A stretch of DNA of 32,970 bases from Planctomycetota bacterium (GTDB taxonomy: Bacteria > Planctomycetota > JAJSAM01). The first letter of the stretch is position 1, and each line of letters starts with the position of its first letter. Below the pieces are notes generated by a model, which worked only from the letters and a program-made list of their open reading frames with translations, made no database searches and had not been told where the DNA came from. The stretch lies in NCBI GenBank assembly GCA_025459285.1, contig JALOQY010000013.1, forward strand, positions 1 through 32,970. The letters are read 5' to 3'. Made by a program: the position numbers and the translations under genes. Of the stretch, positions 8,912 through 16,077 are shown one piece after another.

Positions 8912-9732
8912 GCTCCGGCGCCCTCCGGGGATGCGAGCCAGGCGACGAGGGACAGCACGGCGCGGGCGATGGCCGCGAATTCCTCCGGCGTGACCTGCTG
9001 GCCGCGGTCGCTGGCGGCCAGCGCCGGGTCCGGGTGGACCTCGATCAGGAGGCCGTCGGCGCCCGCCGCGGCGGCGGCGAGGCTCATCGGCTTGACGAGG
9101 GCCGCCCGGCCCGTGGCGTGGGACGGATCGACGATGACCGGCAGCGGAGAGACGGCCATTGCCGCGGGGACGATGGCGAGGTCGAGGGTGTTCCGGGTGG
9201 CGGTCTCGAACGTGCGGATGCCGCGCTCACAGAGGATCACGTCCTCGTTGCCGCCGTCGAGGACATACTCGGCGGCGGAGAGCCACTCGGCCAGCGTCGC
9301 GCTCATGCCGCGCTTCAGGAGCACGGGCTTGCGGATCCGCCCGAGCTCCCGGAGCAGCGTGAAGTTCTGCATGTTCCGGGAACCGACCTGCAGGACGTCG
9401 GCGCAGGCGGCCACGGCCTCGATGTGGCGGGCGTCCATGACCTCGGTGACGATCGGCAGGCCGGTCTCGGCCTTCGCCGCCGCGAGGATCCGCAGCCCCT
9501 CCTCTCCGAGGCCCTGGAAATCCCGCGGAGACGCGCGGGGCTTGTAGGCGCCGCCGCGGAGCATGTGGGCGCCAGCTTCTTTCACGAGGCGGGCCGTGCG
9601 GATCGTCCGCTCCTCGGTCTCCACGGCACAGGGGCCGGCGATGAGGACGAAGTCCCTTCCCACGGCGCGCCCGCCGACGGTCACCGTTCGCCGGGCCGGT
9701 CGCGCCGGCGCACCACATTCCGGATCACTCAT
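8908..9732 (-). CDS. aroF: 3-deoxy-7-phosphoheptulonate (DAHP) synthase, type I-beta core
   Basis: About 274 residues. It condenses phosphoenolpyruvate and erythrose-4-phosphate into DAHP, the first shikimate-pathway step. The KDO8P/DAHP synthase-like core is complete: [112 protein letters not shown] and [16 protein letters not shown]. There is no fused N-terminal ferredoxin-like or ACT regulatory domain and no chorismate mutase domain, so feedback control by aromatic amino acids would need another mechanism. An ATG at 9732 and a GTG at 9741 are both possible, and neither has a good Shine-Dalgarno. It is the first gene of the operon, downstream of a sigma70-like promoter. Confidence 0.93.
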   Translation of the reverse strand: MSDPECGAPARPARRTVTVGGRAVGRDFVLIAGPCAVETEERTIRTARLVKEAGAHMLRGGAYKPRASPRDFQGLGEEGLRILAAAKAETGLPIVTEVMDARHIEAVAACADVLQVGSRNMQNFTLLRELGRIRKPVLLKRGMSATLAEWLSAAEYVLDGGNEDVILCERGIRTFETATRNTLDLAIVPAAMAVSPLPVIVDPSHATGRAALVKPMSLAAAAAGADGLLIEVHPDPALAASDRGQQVTPEEFAAIARAVLSLVAWLASPEGAGA

Positions 9733-9763
9733 CGCTCGCACCGCTTCGCGCGCGGTCTCCCAG

Positions 9764-9793
9764 GGTATCGGCCGCGGAGAGCATGGGGGTCAA
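9764..9793 (-). promoter_or_regulatory. Putative sigma70 promoter for the aro operon
   Basis: On the minus strand TTGACC (9788-9793) and GATACC (9764-9769) are separated by 18 nt. The -35 box matches consensus at 5 of 6 bases, the -10 box at 3 of 6. The position leaves a leader of roughly 25 nt before the DAHP synthase ATG. It is a weak prediction from sequence alone. Confidence 0.35.
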
Positions 9794-9943
9794 ACCCTCC
9801 GGGGACGAGGAAGTTTCGTCCGCCGACCGGAACATCCTACCCCATGGCGCGCCCCGCGGTTTCACGCCGGCCGCGCGTCCGGCGCGGACGGAGGTGCGAA
9901 GCGGATCTCGAGTGCATCCGCTGGTCGTGACTTCCCCTCATCC

Positions 9944-9998
9944 AAATCGAAATCGAAATCGGTATCGGTATCGGTATCGCAATCGGTATCGCAATCGC
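9944..9998. repeat. Hexanucleotide array, downstream end of element A
   Basis: About nine imperfect 6-bp units of the ATCGAA / ATCGGT / ATCGCA type on the plus strand. Read along the element (minus strand) they are TTCGAT-type, the inverse of the array at its other end. The two arrays therefore form degenerate terminal inverted repeats. Confidence 0.9.
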
Positions 9999-10017
9999 AA
10001 CCCCCCTCCCGCCCTCC

Positions 10018-10245
10018 GTACCCGGCAGGCTCCTCGCCCACCTGGAAGCCCCTTCCACCCAACCGGCTGAGCATGGCGGCCATGCGATCCGACATCCTTT
10101 TGCGGGCCGGGCTCTCGGCTTCGTCCAGGGCCTCGCCAACGACCAGGACATCCTGAATGGCGGCGCACTCCAAGTGGTCGAGTCGTGGGCCTTCTCGAAA
10201 GGTCACGCCACGAAGCCGATGCGAGCTGATGGGCATCGAGTTTCT
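10018..10245 (-). pseudogene. Remnant of an S23-family four-helix-bundle protein (copy A)
   Basis: The N-terminal KLDAHQLAS and, after a frame change and an internal deletion, LECAAIQDVLVVGEALDEAE followed by RMSDRMAAMLSRLGG can be read. This is the start and the C-terminal helix of the S23 (23S rRNA intervening-sequence protein) family. The middle, including the family's SIPLNIAEGNGK-like segment, is missing, about 130-140 nt relative to copy B. The break lies at about 10172-10186, where short similar sequences (CTTGACC / CTCGGCC in the intact form) could have recombined. No intact start or stop is evident. Normal family length is about 115-125 residues. Confidence 0.75.
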
Positions 10246-10264
10246 CGTGTTCTGGGGCCGTGGT

Positions 10265-10326
10265 TTTTCGATTTCGATTTCGATTTCGATTCCGATTTCG
10301 ATTTCGACTCCGATCCCGATTTCGAT
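10265..10326. repeat. Hexanucleotide array, upstream end of element A
   Basis: About ten 6-bp units, mostly TTCGAT on the plus strand with TCCGAT and CCCGAT variants. Along the element (minus strand) it reads ATCGAA. It translates into dipeptide strings in some frames, which are meaningless as protein. Confidence 0.92.
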
Positions 10327-10428
10327 TGTCCGGACTGACGGTCACGAATCCCGATCTGGCCTTCGGGCTCGTGGGCGCCTCCGGCGTCGCGGCGGTGGAC
10401 CGATGGTCGGTGGTAGGATCTGGGGGTC

Positions 10429-11910
10429 ATGGCGAAGTACGCCCTGGGGATCGCTGTCGTGCTGGCCGGCGCGGGACTGCTCCTGTGGTCGCGCGCGACT
10501 CCATCGGAAGCCCCTCCTGCGCCGGAGACCGGCGTGGCGGACGGGGGACTTTCGGCCGCGGGCGAGGGCCCGGCCGAGTCTCCTGCCGGAAGGGGAGCCC
10601 CTTGGCGGCTCGTGGTCTTTGTCACCGACTCGTCGGGGAAGCCGGTGGAAGGGGCCACGGCCTGCTTCGGCGACGATCGGTGGGAGTTCCTTCTCGGTCC
10701 GTCCGGCCCGGACGGCTTCCTCGAGGGCATCGTGGCCGGTCACGGCAGGCTCTCCGTCTTCGGGCCGGACCGGGGCTCCCGTGCCTTCGTCGAGGGGCTG
10801 GGTACGGAGTCCACGGTCGGGAAGGAGGTCGCCGTCCGCCTTGTTCCGGGAGTGCCGATCACGGGGCGTGTCGTGGTGCCGGCGCGGGAGGGGGTTACTC
10901 CCATGAAGGCGCACGTCCGGGCGGAACTCCTCGAGGACAAGGACTGGGCGACCGTGGAGTGGGCCCTGGCGGGGGAGGACGGTGCCTTCGAGTTCCCGTC
11001 GCTCCCACCCGGGCGCTACGCGCTCACCGCCTTCCCCCGCAATGAGTCGGCGGGACAGTGGGAATCCGACCTGGAGCCCACTCTCGCCGAGGCCGGAGCC
11101 CGCGGAGTCGAGGTCCGACTCGTGCGCGTTGCGAGCCTCCACGTGCAGATCGTCGAGGCGGGAGAGGATCCGCCGGAACCCGGCCCGGTGGATGTGTTCC
11201 TGTGGGATCCGGGCGGCGCGCTCGTCGCGCAGCGGCTGGGGGTGTTGAGATTCCATGGCCTGGTGTTCCGGATCGCCGCCGGCCGCAAGTATCGCGTCAC
11301 GGTGGAGTGCCCCGGCTGGCGGCAGGAGGGCACGGGTGAACTGGAGATCCCCCCGGGAGCGCCCGAGGCCGAGGTGACCGTTCCCCTCCGTGTCGACGAG
11401 GACCCCGGGGCGACCCTCGAGATCATCCTGCACGACGAGCGGGGGGAGCCGGTCCAGCGGATCGGCATCGGGGTGAAGCAGGATCGCTGGCCGCAGATGA
11501 CTCGGCCCCGGAGCCTCGGGGAGACCGGCTGCCGCCTGGCTCTCTCGCCCGGCAACTGGTGCGTGAAACTCGCCCCCGATGGAGCCCGGGACTCCGGGGA
11601 GCCGTGGCTCACCCAGGTTCTCGACGTGGACCTCGGACCGGGCGAGACGCTCGTGCGCGAGGTCACGGTCGTCCGCGGTGGCTGGGCCCGGTTCCTGTAC
11701 GAGGACGAGGACCGGGCGGAGCTCGTCGTGATCGAGGGGCCCGAGTGCCCGGAGCTCTCGATGGACGGCCGGTACAGCCTCGTTCCTGGCGGCCGGTGCG
11801 TGCTAGCCACGGGCCATTGGATCGTGGAACTGCGGCGGCGCCTGGCCGATCCCGTCCGGAGGGACTTCGACCTCTCTGCCGGGGAGAGCGTGGAGATCGA
11901 CTTCCGGTGA
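10429..11910 (+). CDS. Membrane-anchored carboxypeptidase-regulatory-like domain protein
   Basis: 493 residues. An N-terminal membrane anchor or uncleaved signal (YALGIAVVLAGAGLLLWSRA) is followed by a Pro/Ala/Gly-rich linker to about residue 57. A chain of transthyretin-like beta-sandwich repeats follows: LVVFVTDSSGKPVEGATACF, ITGRVVVPAREGVTPMKAHV with FEFPSLPPGRYALTAFPR, LHVQIVEAGEDPPEPGPVDV, and LEIILHDERGEPVQRIGIGV. The GKPVEGA and LPPGRYALTA patterns are hallmarks of CarboxypepD_reg-like modules. No enzymatic domain is present, so an extracytoplasmic adhesive or structural role is likely. The ATG is preceded by a GGGGGT stretch. The gene is first in a plus-strand group and lies about 100 nt from element A. 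Confidence 0.72.
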   Translation: MAKYALGIAVVLAGAGLLLWSRATPSEAPPAPETGVADGGLSAAGEGPAESPAGRGAPWRLVVFVTDSSGKPVEGATACFGDDRWEFLLGPSGPDGFLEGIVAGHGRLSVFGPDRGSRAFVEGLGTESTVGKEVAVRLVPGVPITGRVVVPAREGVTPMKAHVRAELLEDKDWATVEWALAGEDGAFEFPSLPPGRYALTAFPRNESAGQWESDLEPTLAEAGARGVEVRLVRVASLHVQIVEAGEDPPEPGPVDVFLWDPGGALVAQRLGVLRFHGLVFRIAAGRKYRVTVECPGWRQEGTGELEIPPGAPEAEVTVPLRVDEDPGATLEIILHDERGEPVQRIGIGVKQDRWPQMTRPRSLGETGCRLALSPGNWCVKLAPDGARDSGEPWLTQVLDVDLGPGETLVREVTVVRGGWARFLYEDEDRAELVVIEGPECPELSMDGRYSLVPGGRCVLATGHWIVELRRRLADPVRRDFDLSAGESVEIDFR

Positions 11911-11954
11911 GCGGGCTTCTTGCCCCCGCGCCACCGGCCCGCGAGACTGTCCGG

Positions 11955-12428
11955 ATGACGGCGGAAGGACAGAATCGCCCTGACCGCGCGCGGCCGCACG
12001 CCTCGCGCCTTCTCCGCGGGGTGCTGTTCGCGGCGGGGTGCCTCTGCGTCGTCCTCGGCGCCGTGGGGGCCTTCCTCCCCATCCTACCCACCGTCCCGTT
12101 CCTGCTCCTCGCCGCGGCCTGCTACGCGCGGTCCTCCGAGCGCTTCCACCGCCGGCTCCTTTCGAGCCGCATGTTCGGCGCCACGCTGCGCGCATGGGAG
12201 GATCACCGGTGCATCCCGGTCCGGGCGCGACGCGTCGCGCTGGCCCTGGTCCTGCTGGCCTTCGGCTCCTCCGCCGCGCTGCACCTCCATCGGCCGATCA
12301 TCGCCGCGGCCCTCGTCGCCGCGGGTGTCCTGGCCTTCGCCCTGGTCGCGCGCATCCCCCGGTGCGGATGCGCCGATCCGGCACCGGTCAAATCCGGCCG
12401 AAAGTCGCCCCCCCCGAACGGCCGATAG
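11955..12428 (+). CDS. YbaN/DUF454 family inner membrane protein
   Basis: 157 residues from the ATG at 11955. The core matches DUF454: LLRGVLFAAGCLCVVLGAVG, then FLPILPTVPFLLLAAACYAR, SSERFHRRLLSSRMFGATLR and WEDHRCIPVRARRVAL, followed by one or two more membrane helices. The IPTTPF-like sequence and the HRWLxxHxxFG-like segment are the family's signature. The cellular role of YbaN is not established. An in-frame GTG at 11907 overlaps the previous stop (GTGA) and would add 16 residues. The ATG is preferred because those extra residues do not look like part of the family. It is probably co-transcribed with the upstream gene. Confidence 0.85.
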   Translation: MTAEGQNRPDRARPHASRLLRGVLFAAGCLCVVLGAVGAFLPILPTVPFLLLAAACYARSSERFHRRLLSSRMFGATLRAWEDHRCIPVRARRVALALVLLAFGSSAALHLHRPIIAAALVAAGVLAFALVARIPRCGCADPAPVKSGRKSPPPNGR

Positions 12429-12433
12429 AAAAT

Positions 12434-12478
12434 CGCCGGCGGTCAGGCCGGGCGGACGAAAGTTCGGCTCCGCCGGCG
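12434..12478 (+). promoter_or_regulatory. Inverted repeat between the DUF454 gene and the next start
   Basis: A perfect 9-bp inverted repeat, CGCCGGCGG (12434-12442) and CCGCCGGCG (12470-12478), encloses 27 nt that contain a second small palindrome (CGAAAGTTCG). It ends directly against the Shine-Dalgarno GGGGAG of the following gene. It could attenuate transcription or translation. There is no U-run, so it is not a classical terminator. Confidence 0.4.
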
Positions 12479-12488
12479 GGGAGAACGC

Positions 12489-14423
12489 ATGCCGTTGAAC
12501 GGGAAAGGCGGAGGGGGACCTCCGGGGCTTCTTCTCGCGGATGCCTGGGCGACCTTTACCAAGGTCGCCGCGGTGTTTCCCGAGTCGTGCCGCCTCGTGC
12601 GTCAGGCCTTCACGGCGATGCAGGAGGGATTGTCCGCCGTGTTTTCCCCGGCGGCGGAGACGGCATCGGGCCGGCTTGCCGTCCTCTTCCGCGGGAACAC
12701 GATGGAGGTCGGGGGCGGAACTGTGGACTTGGCGCCGGGCACCAACCTGGCGTGGCTCGCGGACCGGGTCCGGGAGTCCGCGCTCCTCGGGGTCGCGTTC
12801 CACCCGGAGGTGGATCTGGACTCCCTGATGCGGTTCACGCGCCGGCTCCTGTCGAACCGTTTGCGGGAGGTGCGGGAGCCCGGTTTCGAGGAGCTCTGGC
12901 CCGAGACCTACCGGGGGGTCGATCTCATCGACCTGCGGTTCACGGGTACGTTCGAGGAATCGGCACCGGCGGGGAGTTCGCCACGCGCCACCCGGCCGGC
13001 GAGCCCGGAGACGCCGCCGGCACCGGAAACCGACGGCGACGAGGCGCTGGCGCGCCTGCTGGAAGGGGATCCCCGGGTCCGGGCCGCGCTCGCCGCACTC
13101 AAGTCGACGATCGCCCGCCAGGGTGCGGAGGGGGGGGCGACCCGCGAGCTCGACATCCTCTCCCTGATCGTGAGGCATACCCCTCACGACCTGACCGGAG
13201 ACCCCGGGGTCGCGGCACGGATCGCACTCGAGGCCATTGGAGAACTGCGCCGGAGGGTGGAAGCCGGTCCGTCCAGCCCGGAAATCGTTCCCGTGATGAC
13301 CCGCAACGCGCTCGAGGCGAGCCGGGTGCTCCTCGGCCGATCGGACCCCGGGTCGGGGGAGAGCACGGCGGCAGCGGATCCCGCCCCGATCATCATCGGG
13401 GACCGGGATGCCGCGATCGAGGACGATCCGGAGGCGCTGGTCGCCGAGATCGCGGCCCTGCCGCCTCCTTTTGCCGGTCGTGTCGCGCTGCGCGACGCGA
13501 TGGGACCCGGTGAACCGCTGGCCGTCCTGCTGCACTTCCTCGCCGACCCCGCCGAGGCGGTCGCCGGCGAGGCGGCGAGGAGACACGTCTTTCGCCTGCT
13601 GGCCGAGCCGGCAGCCGAGGTGGGAGTGGTCCTTCGCCGAAATCTCTCCGTCCCGTGCAACATCGACGACGAAGAGGCGAGAGGCCGCCGGGAGCGACTG
13701 GCGGGCTTCCTTCGCGAAGCGCACTTCTCGCACTTGCTCCGGACCTTCGAAATCGTGTCCGTCAAGGGTGTCCTCGAGAGCTTCCCCGCAGGCTTCGGGC
13801 TGTTCCTCGACTCCGTCGATCCGCAGTTCGATGCCGAGATGGCGGAACTGGAGCGGGTCCTCGAGGAGCTGGGACGTGATCGGATCCTCGCCGCCCGGCA
13901 GGTCCTCGTCCATCGCGAGGGGCTCCTCGATCCGGCGCGGGCCGGAAAGGCGCTCGCCCTCAGCTCTCCGGCCGCTCTGCCGCTGATCCGGATCATCGTC
14001 GAGGAGGGAGGGGCGACGCTGCGGAAGAGGGTGGCGACGGCCCTCGCCCGGATCCGGGGAGATGAGCCAGCGGCCTGCGCGCTGCGGTTCGTGCACGATC
14101 CCGCGGATCTCCCCCGCACGTACCTCGTCGGGCTCACGGACGAGCCCCCCGGCTCCGGGAACCGGTCGGTCTTCCGCCGGACCGTCGCCAGCATCCTCTG
14201 CCGGTTCGTGCGGGGGACCACGGGGTCTCCCGCGGAGAGCGACGCGAGGTGCGCGGCCATCTTCCACCTCGCCCTATTCCGTGAACCCGAAGCCGAGGCG
14301 CTGCTCTCGGCGCTCGCTCGCGGGCAGCGGACGGGGCTTCTCTCGCGGGAGCCCCGGGCGATCCGCGAAGCCGCTCGATCCGCGCTGAGCACGGGGCCGG
14401 CCCGGCTCTTCGAGGGAGGGTGA
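12489..14423 (+). CDS. Large helical protein of unknown function, partner of the HD-GYP gene
   Basis: 644 residues with no signal peptide or membrane helix. Residues about 15-125 form a helix-rich domain (FTKVAAVFPESCRLVRQAFT, then LAVLFRGNTMEVGGGTVDLA and FHPEVDLDSLMRFTRRLLSN) that resembles the N-terminus of the downstream HD-GYP protein in layout. A Pro/Ala-rich linker follows near 155-180. The remainder is alpha-helical with HEAT-like spacing (EAVAGEAARRHVFRLLAEPA, AELERVLEELGRDRILAARQ, ALPLIRIIVEEGGATLRKRV, AIREAARSALSTGPARL). No catalytic motif is recognised. GGGGAG precedes the ATG at 12489. The stop lies 2 nt before the ATG of the HD-GYP gene, so the two products are probably made together. 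I infer a scaffold or sensor role. Confidence 0.8.
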   Translation: MPLNGKGGGGPPGLLLADAWATFTKVAAVFPESCRLVRQAFTAMQEGLSAVFSPAAETASGRLAVLFRGNTMEVGGGTVDLAPGTNLAWLADRVRESALLGVAFHPEVDLDSLMRFTRRLLSNRLREVREPGFEELWPETYRGVDLIDLRFTGTFEESAPAGSSPRATRPASPETPPAPETDGDEALARLLEGDPRVRAALAALKSTIARQGAEGGATRELDILSLIVRHTPHDLTGDPGVAARIALEAIGELRRRVEAGPSSPEIVPVMTRNALEASRVLLGRSDPGSGESTAAADPAPIIIGDRDAAIEDDPEALVAEIAALPPPFAGRVALRDAMGPGEPLAVLLHFLADPAEAVAGEAARRHVFRLLAEPAAEVGVVLRRNLSVPCNIDDEEARGRRERLAGFLREAHFSHLLRTFEIVSVKGVLESFPAGFGLFLDSVDPQFDAEMAELERVLEELGRDRILAARQVLVHREGLLDPARAGKALALSSPAALPLIRIIVEEGGATLRKRVATALARIRGDEPAACALRFVHDPADLPRTYLVGLTDEPPGSGNRSVFRRTVASILCRFVRGTTGSPAESDARCAAIFHLALFREPEAEALLSALARGQRTGLLSREPRAIREAARSALSTGPARLFEGG

Positions 14424-14425
14424 CC

Positions 14426-15823
14426 ATGTGCCGGGAGTCTGGCATCGACATCGTGGCGGAAGTGGAAAACGCCACGGTCACGGATCTGGCCGAGGAACTG
14501 AGCTCGCTCATCCTGCAGGCCCGCTTCTTCGGCCGCGGTCACCGCGTGATCGCGGAAGGCATCGATCTGGTCCTCCGGATCTGTGCGCGGCTCCATGCGG
14601 CGCGGAGAGGGGGGCCGGTCACCATCGGCTGCGCGGACGGCCTGCTCTTCGCGGACTCGCGACCCCTGCTGCGAGCCGACCGGGCCGCGCAGAAGCTGCG
14701 GCCGTTCCTCGAGTCGCTGGGCGCCGGCGGCATCACCATGGAGCCGGAGTGCGGCGCTGAGGACCTCCGGGCCCTGCTCGGACTGGCGGAGTGCCGGAAG
14801 CCGGAGGAACTGGGCGTGGCGGGCGCCAACCGCGAACTGGCGGCAAACGGGACCGGAGGGATCCGCATTCTCCCGCTCTATTCCGAGACCCCTTCCCTCG
14901 AGGGGGACCGCGAAGCACCCCAGGCGGCCCAGAGGATCGTTACCGTGTCGGAACGGGTGTACGAGGGGCTGTTCGACCACCTCACGGAGGTCATGCTGCG
15001 GCTCGTCCGCGGAGAGCTCCACTTCCTCGAAGAGACGCAGGCCGAGGTGGAACGGACCCTGTCCCGGCTGAGCGAGGATGCCGCGTCGGTGTTCGACACG
15101 ATCCAGCGCGAGACGTCCCGCTCGGACGTCTTCCAGTTCCGGCACTCGATCCGCGTCGGCTGCCTGGCGCTGGAGTTCGCCCGCGCGTTGACCGATGACC
15201 GCGAATTGCTGCTGAGGCTCGGCACGGCCGCACTCCTGCACGATGTGGGGAAGCGCGACGTTCCGCCGGAGGTGCTGCGGCATCCCGGCCGACTCTCCGG
15301 CGAGATGCTCGAGGCGATGCGCCAGCATCCCCGTTACGGGGCGCGACTGCTCCTCCGCATGCCGGACAGCGACCCGCTGGCGGTGGCGATCGCCTTCTGC
15401 CACCATCGCCGCTCGGACGGAGGCGGCTACCCCGAGAGCGTGGACCTCGCGGAGCTTTCGCTCGCGACGCACGTCGTCAAGATCTGCGATGTCTACGAGG
15501 CGCTGACCGCCGAGCGTCCCTACAAGCCGCGGATGACGCCCCGTCGCGCCTATCGTGTGATGATCGGCATGTCCGGTCAGCTGGACCCGGCCCTTCTCCA
15601 CCGGTTCATCGACGTGGTCGGCGTCTGGCCGGTGGGGGAGCGGGTCCGGCTCCGGAGCGGGGCCGTGGGCCGGGTCGTGGCACAGACCGGATGCCATGAT
15701 CGGCCGGTGATCCGACTGGAGGGGGAGCGCGACCCGGTGGACCTGCGCGGAGCCCGCGGGGATGACCTCGGACCGGTCGCCGGATGTCCCGTGGAACATC
15801 CCGAGGAGCAGCCGGTCTCCTGA
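14426..15823 (+). CDS. HD-GYP-like phosphohydrolase with an N-terminal sensor-type domain
   Basis: 465 residues. The C-terminal half is an HD-GYP-type domain: FRHSIRVGCLALEFARAL, then LLHDVGKRDVPPEVLRHPG near residue 270, AIAFCHHRRSDGGGYPES near 330, VVKICDVYEALTAERPYKPR and a final RHAYR-like segment (TPRRAYRVM). Such enzymes hydrolyse cyclic di-GMP or a related cyclic dinucleotide. Here the signature HHExxDGxGYP reads HHRRSDGGGYP, with Arg replacing Glu, so activity is uncertain. The N-terminal 110 residues (ILQARFFGRGHRVIAEGIDL, VTIGCADGLLFADSRPLLRA) are not a receiver domain and share a layout with the N-terminus of the upstream gene. The ATG at 14426 follows GGGAGGG by 5 nt, better than the GTG at 14420. 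Confidence 0.88.
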   Translation: MCRESGIDIVAEVENATVTDLAEELSSLILQARFFGRGHRVIAEGIDLVLRICARLHAARRGGPVTIGCADGLLFADSRPLLRADRAAQKLRPFLESLGAGGITMEPECGAEDLRALLGLAECRKPEELGVAGANRELAANGTGGIRILPLYSETPSLEGDREAPQAAQRIVTVSERVYEGLFDHLTEVMLRLVRGELHFLEETQAEVERTLSRLSEDAASVFDTIQRETSRSDVFQFRHSIRVGCLALEFARALTDDRELLLRLGTAALLHDVGKRDVPPEVLRHPGRLSGEMLEAMRQHPRYGARLLLRMPDSDPLAVAIAFCHHRRSDGGGYPESVDLAELSLATHVVKICDVYEALTAERPYKPRMTPRRAYRVMIGMSGQLDPALLHRFIDVVGVWPVGERVRLRSGAVGRVVAQTGCHDRPVIRLEGERDPVDLRGARGDDLGPVAGCPVEHPEEQPVS

Positions 15824-16077
15824 CACAAGAGATCGAGTGGGGGGGCTCCGGCGTCGGATGGTCGATCCCGGCGAGTGGAGAGAAGCGTTCAGGCGGGATC
15901 GCTTCGTGGCCCGATGGAGGATCGTGTCCATGCGCTCCTCCTCCGATGCGCCGATCCGACGATCGCCGCGGTCGGTGCAGATCCTGACCGGCGCCGCACG
16001 GCGCGCGTCGGGCAGCGGGTCCGGAATGGCGGGCGACCCGGTATGATGACCCGGGCGCCATGCGCCGGGAGGGAACC

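Larger units (their letters stand above)
9905..10330 (-). mobile_element. Element copy A: S23-type ORF between inverted hexamer arrays (decayed)
   Basis: On the minus strand the order is an (ATCGAA)-type array, a spacer, a decayed S23 four-helix-bundle ORF, and a (TTCGAT)-type array. A shared tail follows (GATGAGGGGAA ... ACCAGCGGA). Both arrays, most of the ORF and the tail align with a second element at 19208-19672 in the opposite orientation, so this is a repeated unit and not a chance microsatellite. No transposase, integrase or target-site duplication was found. Calling it mobile is an inference from dispersal and inverted ends. It sits between the aro promoter and the first plus-strand gene. 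Confidence 0.55.

Noticed and set aside
9944-10326. Hexanucleotide arrays as a possible CRISPR array or coding repeat protein
   Set aside because: The period is 6 bp with no spacers, and the encoded strings (Arg-Asn, Ser-Ile, Asp-Phe dipeptides) appear in every frame, as expected of simple repeats.
12084-15931. Long minus-strand open frames over the HEAT-like and HD-GYP genes
   Set aside because: The plus strand has good ribosome sites, coupled starts and an HD-GYP domain. The minus-strand translations are low-complexity.
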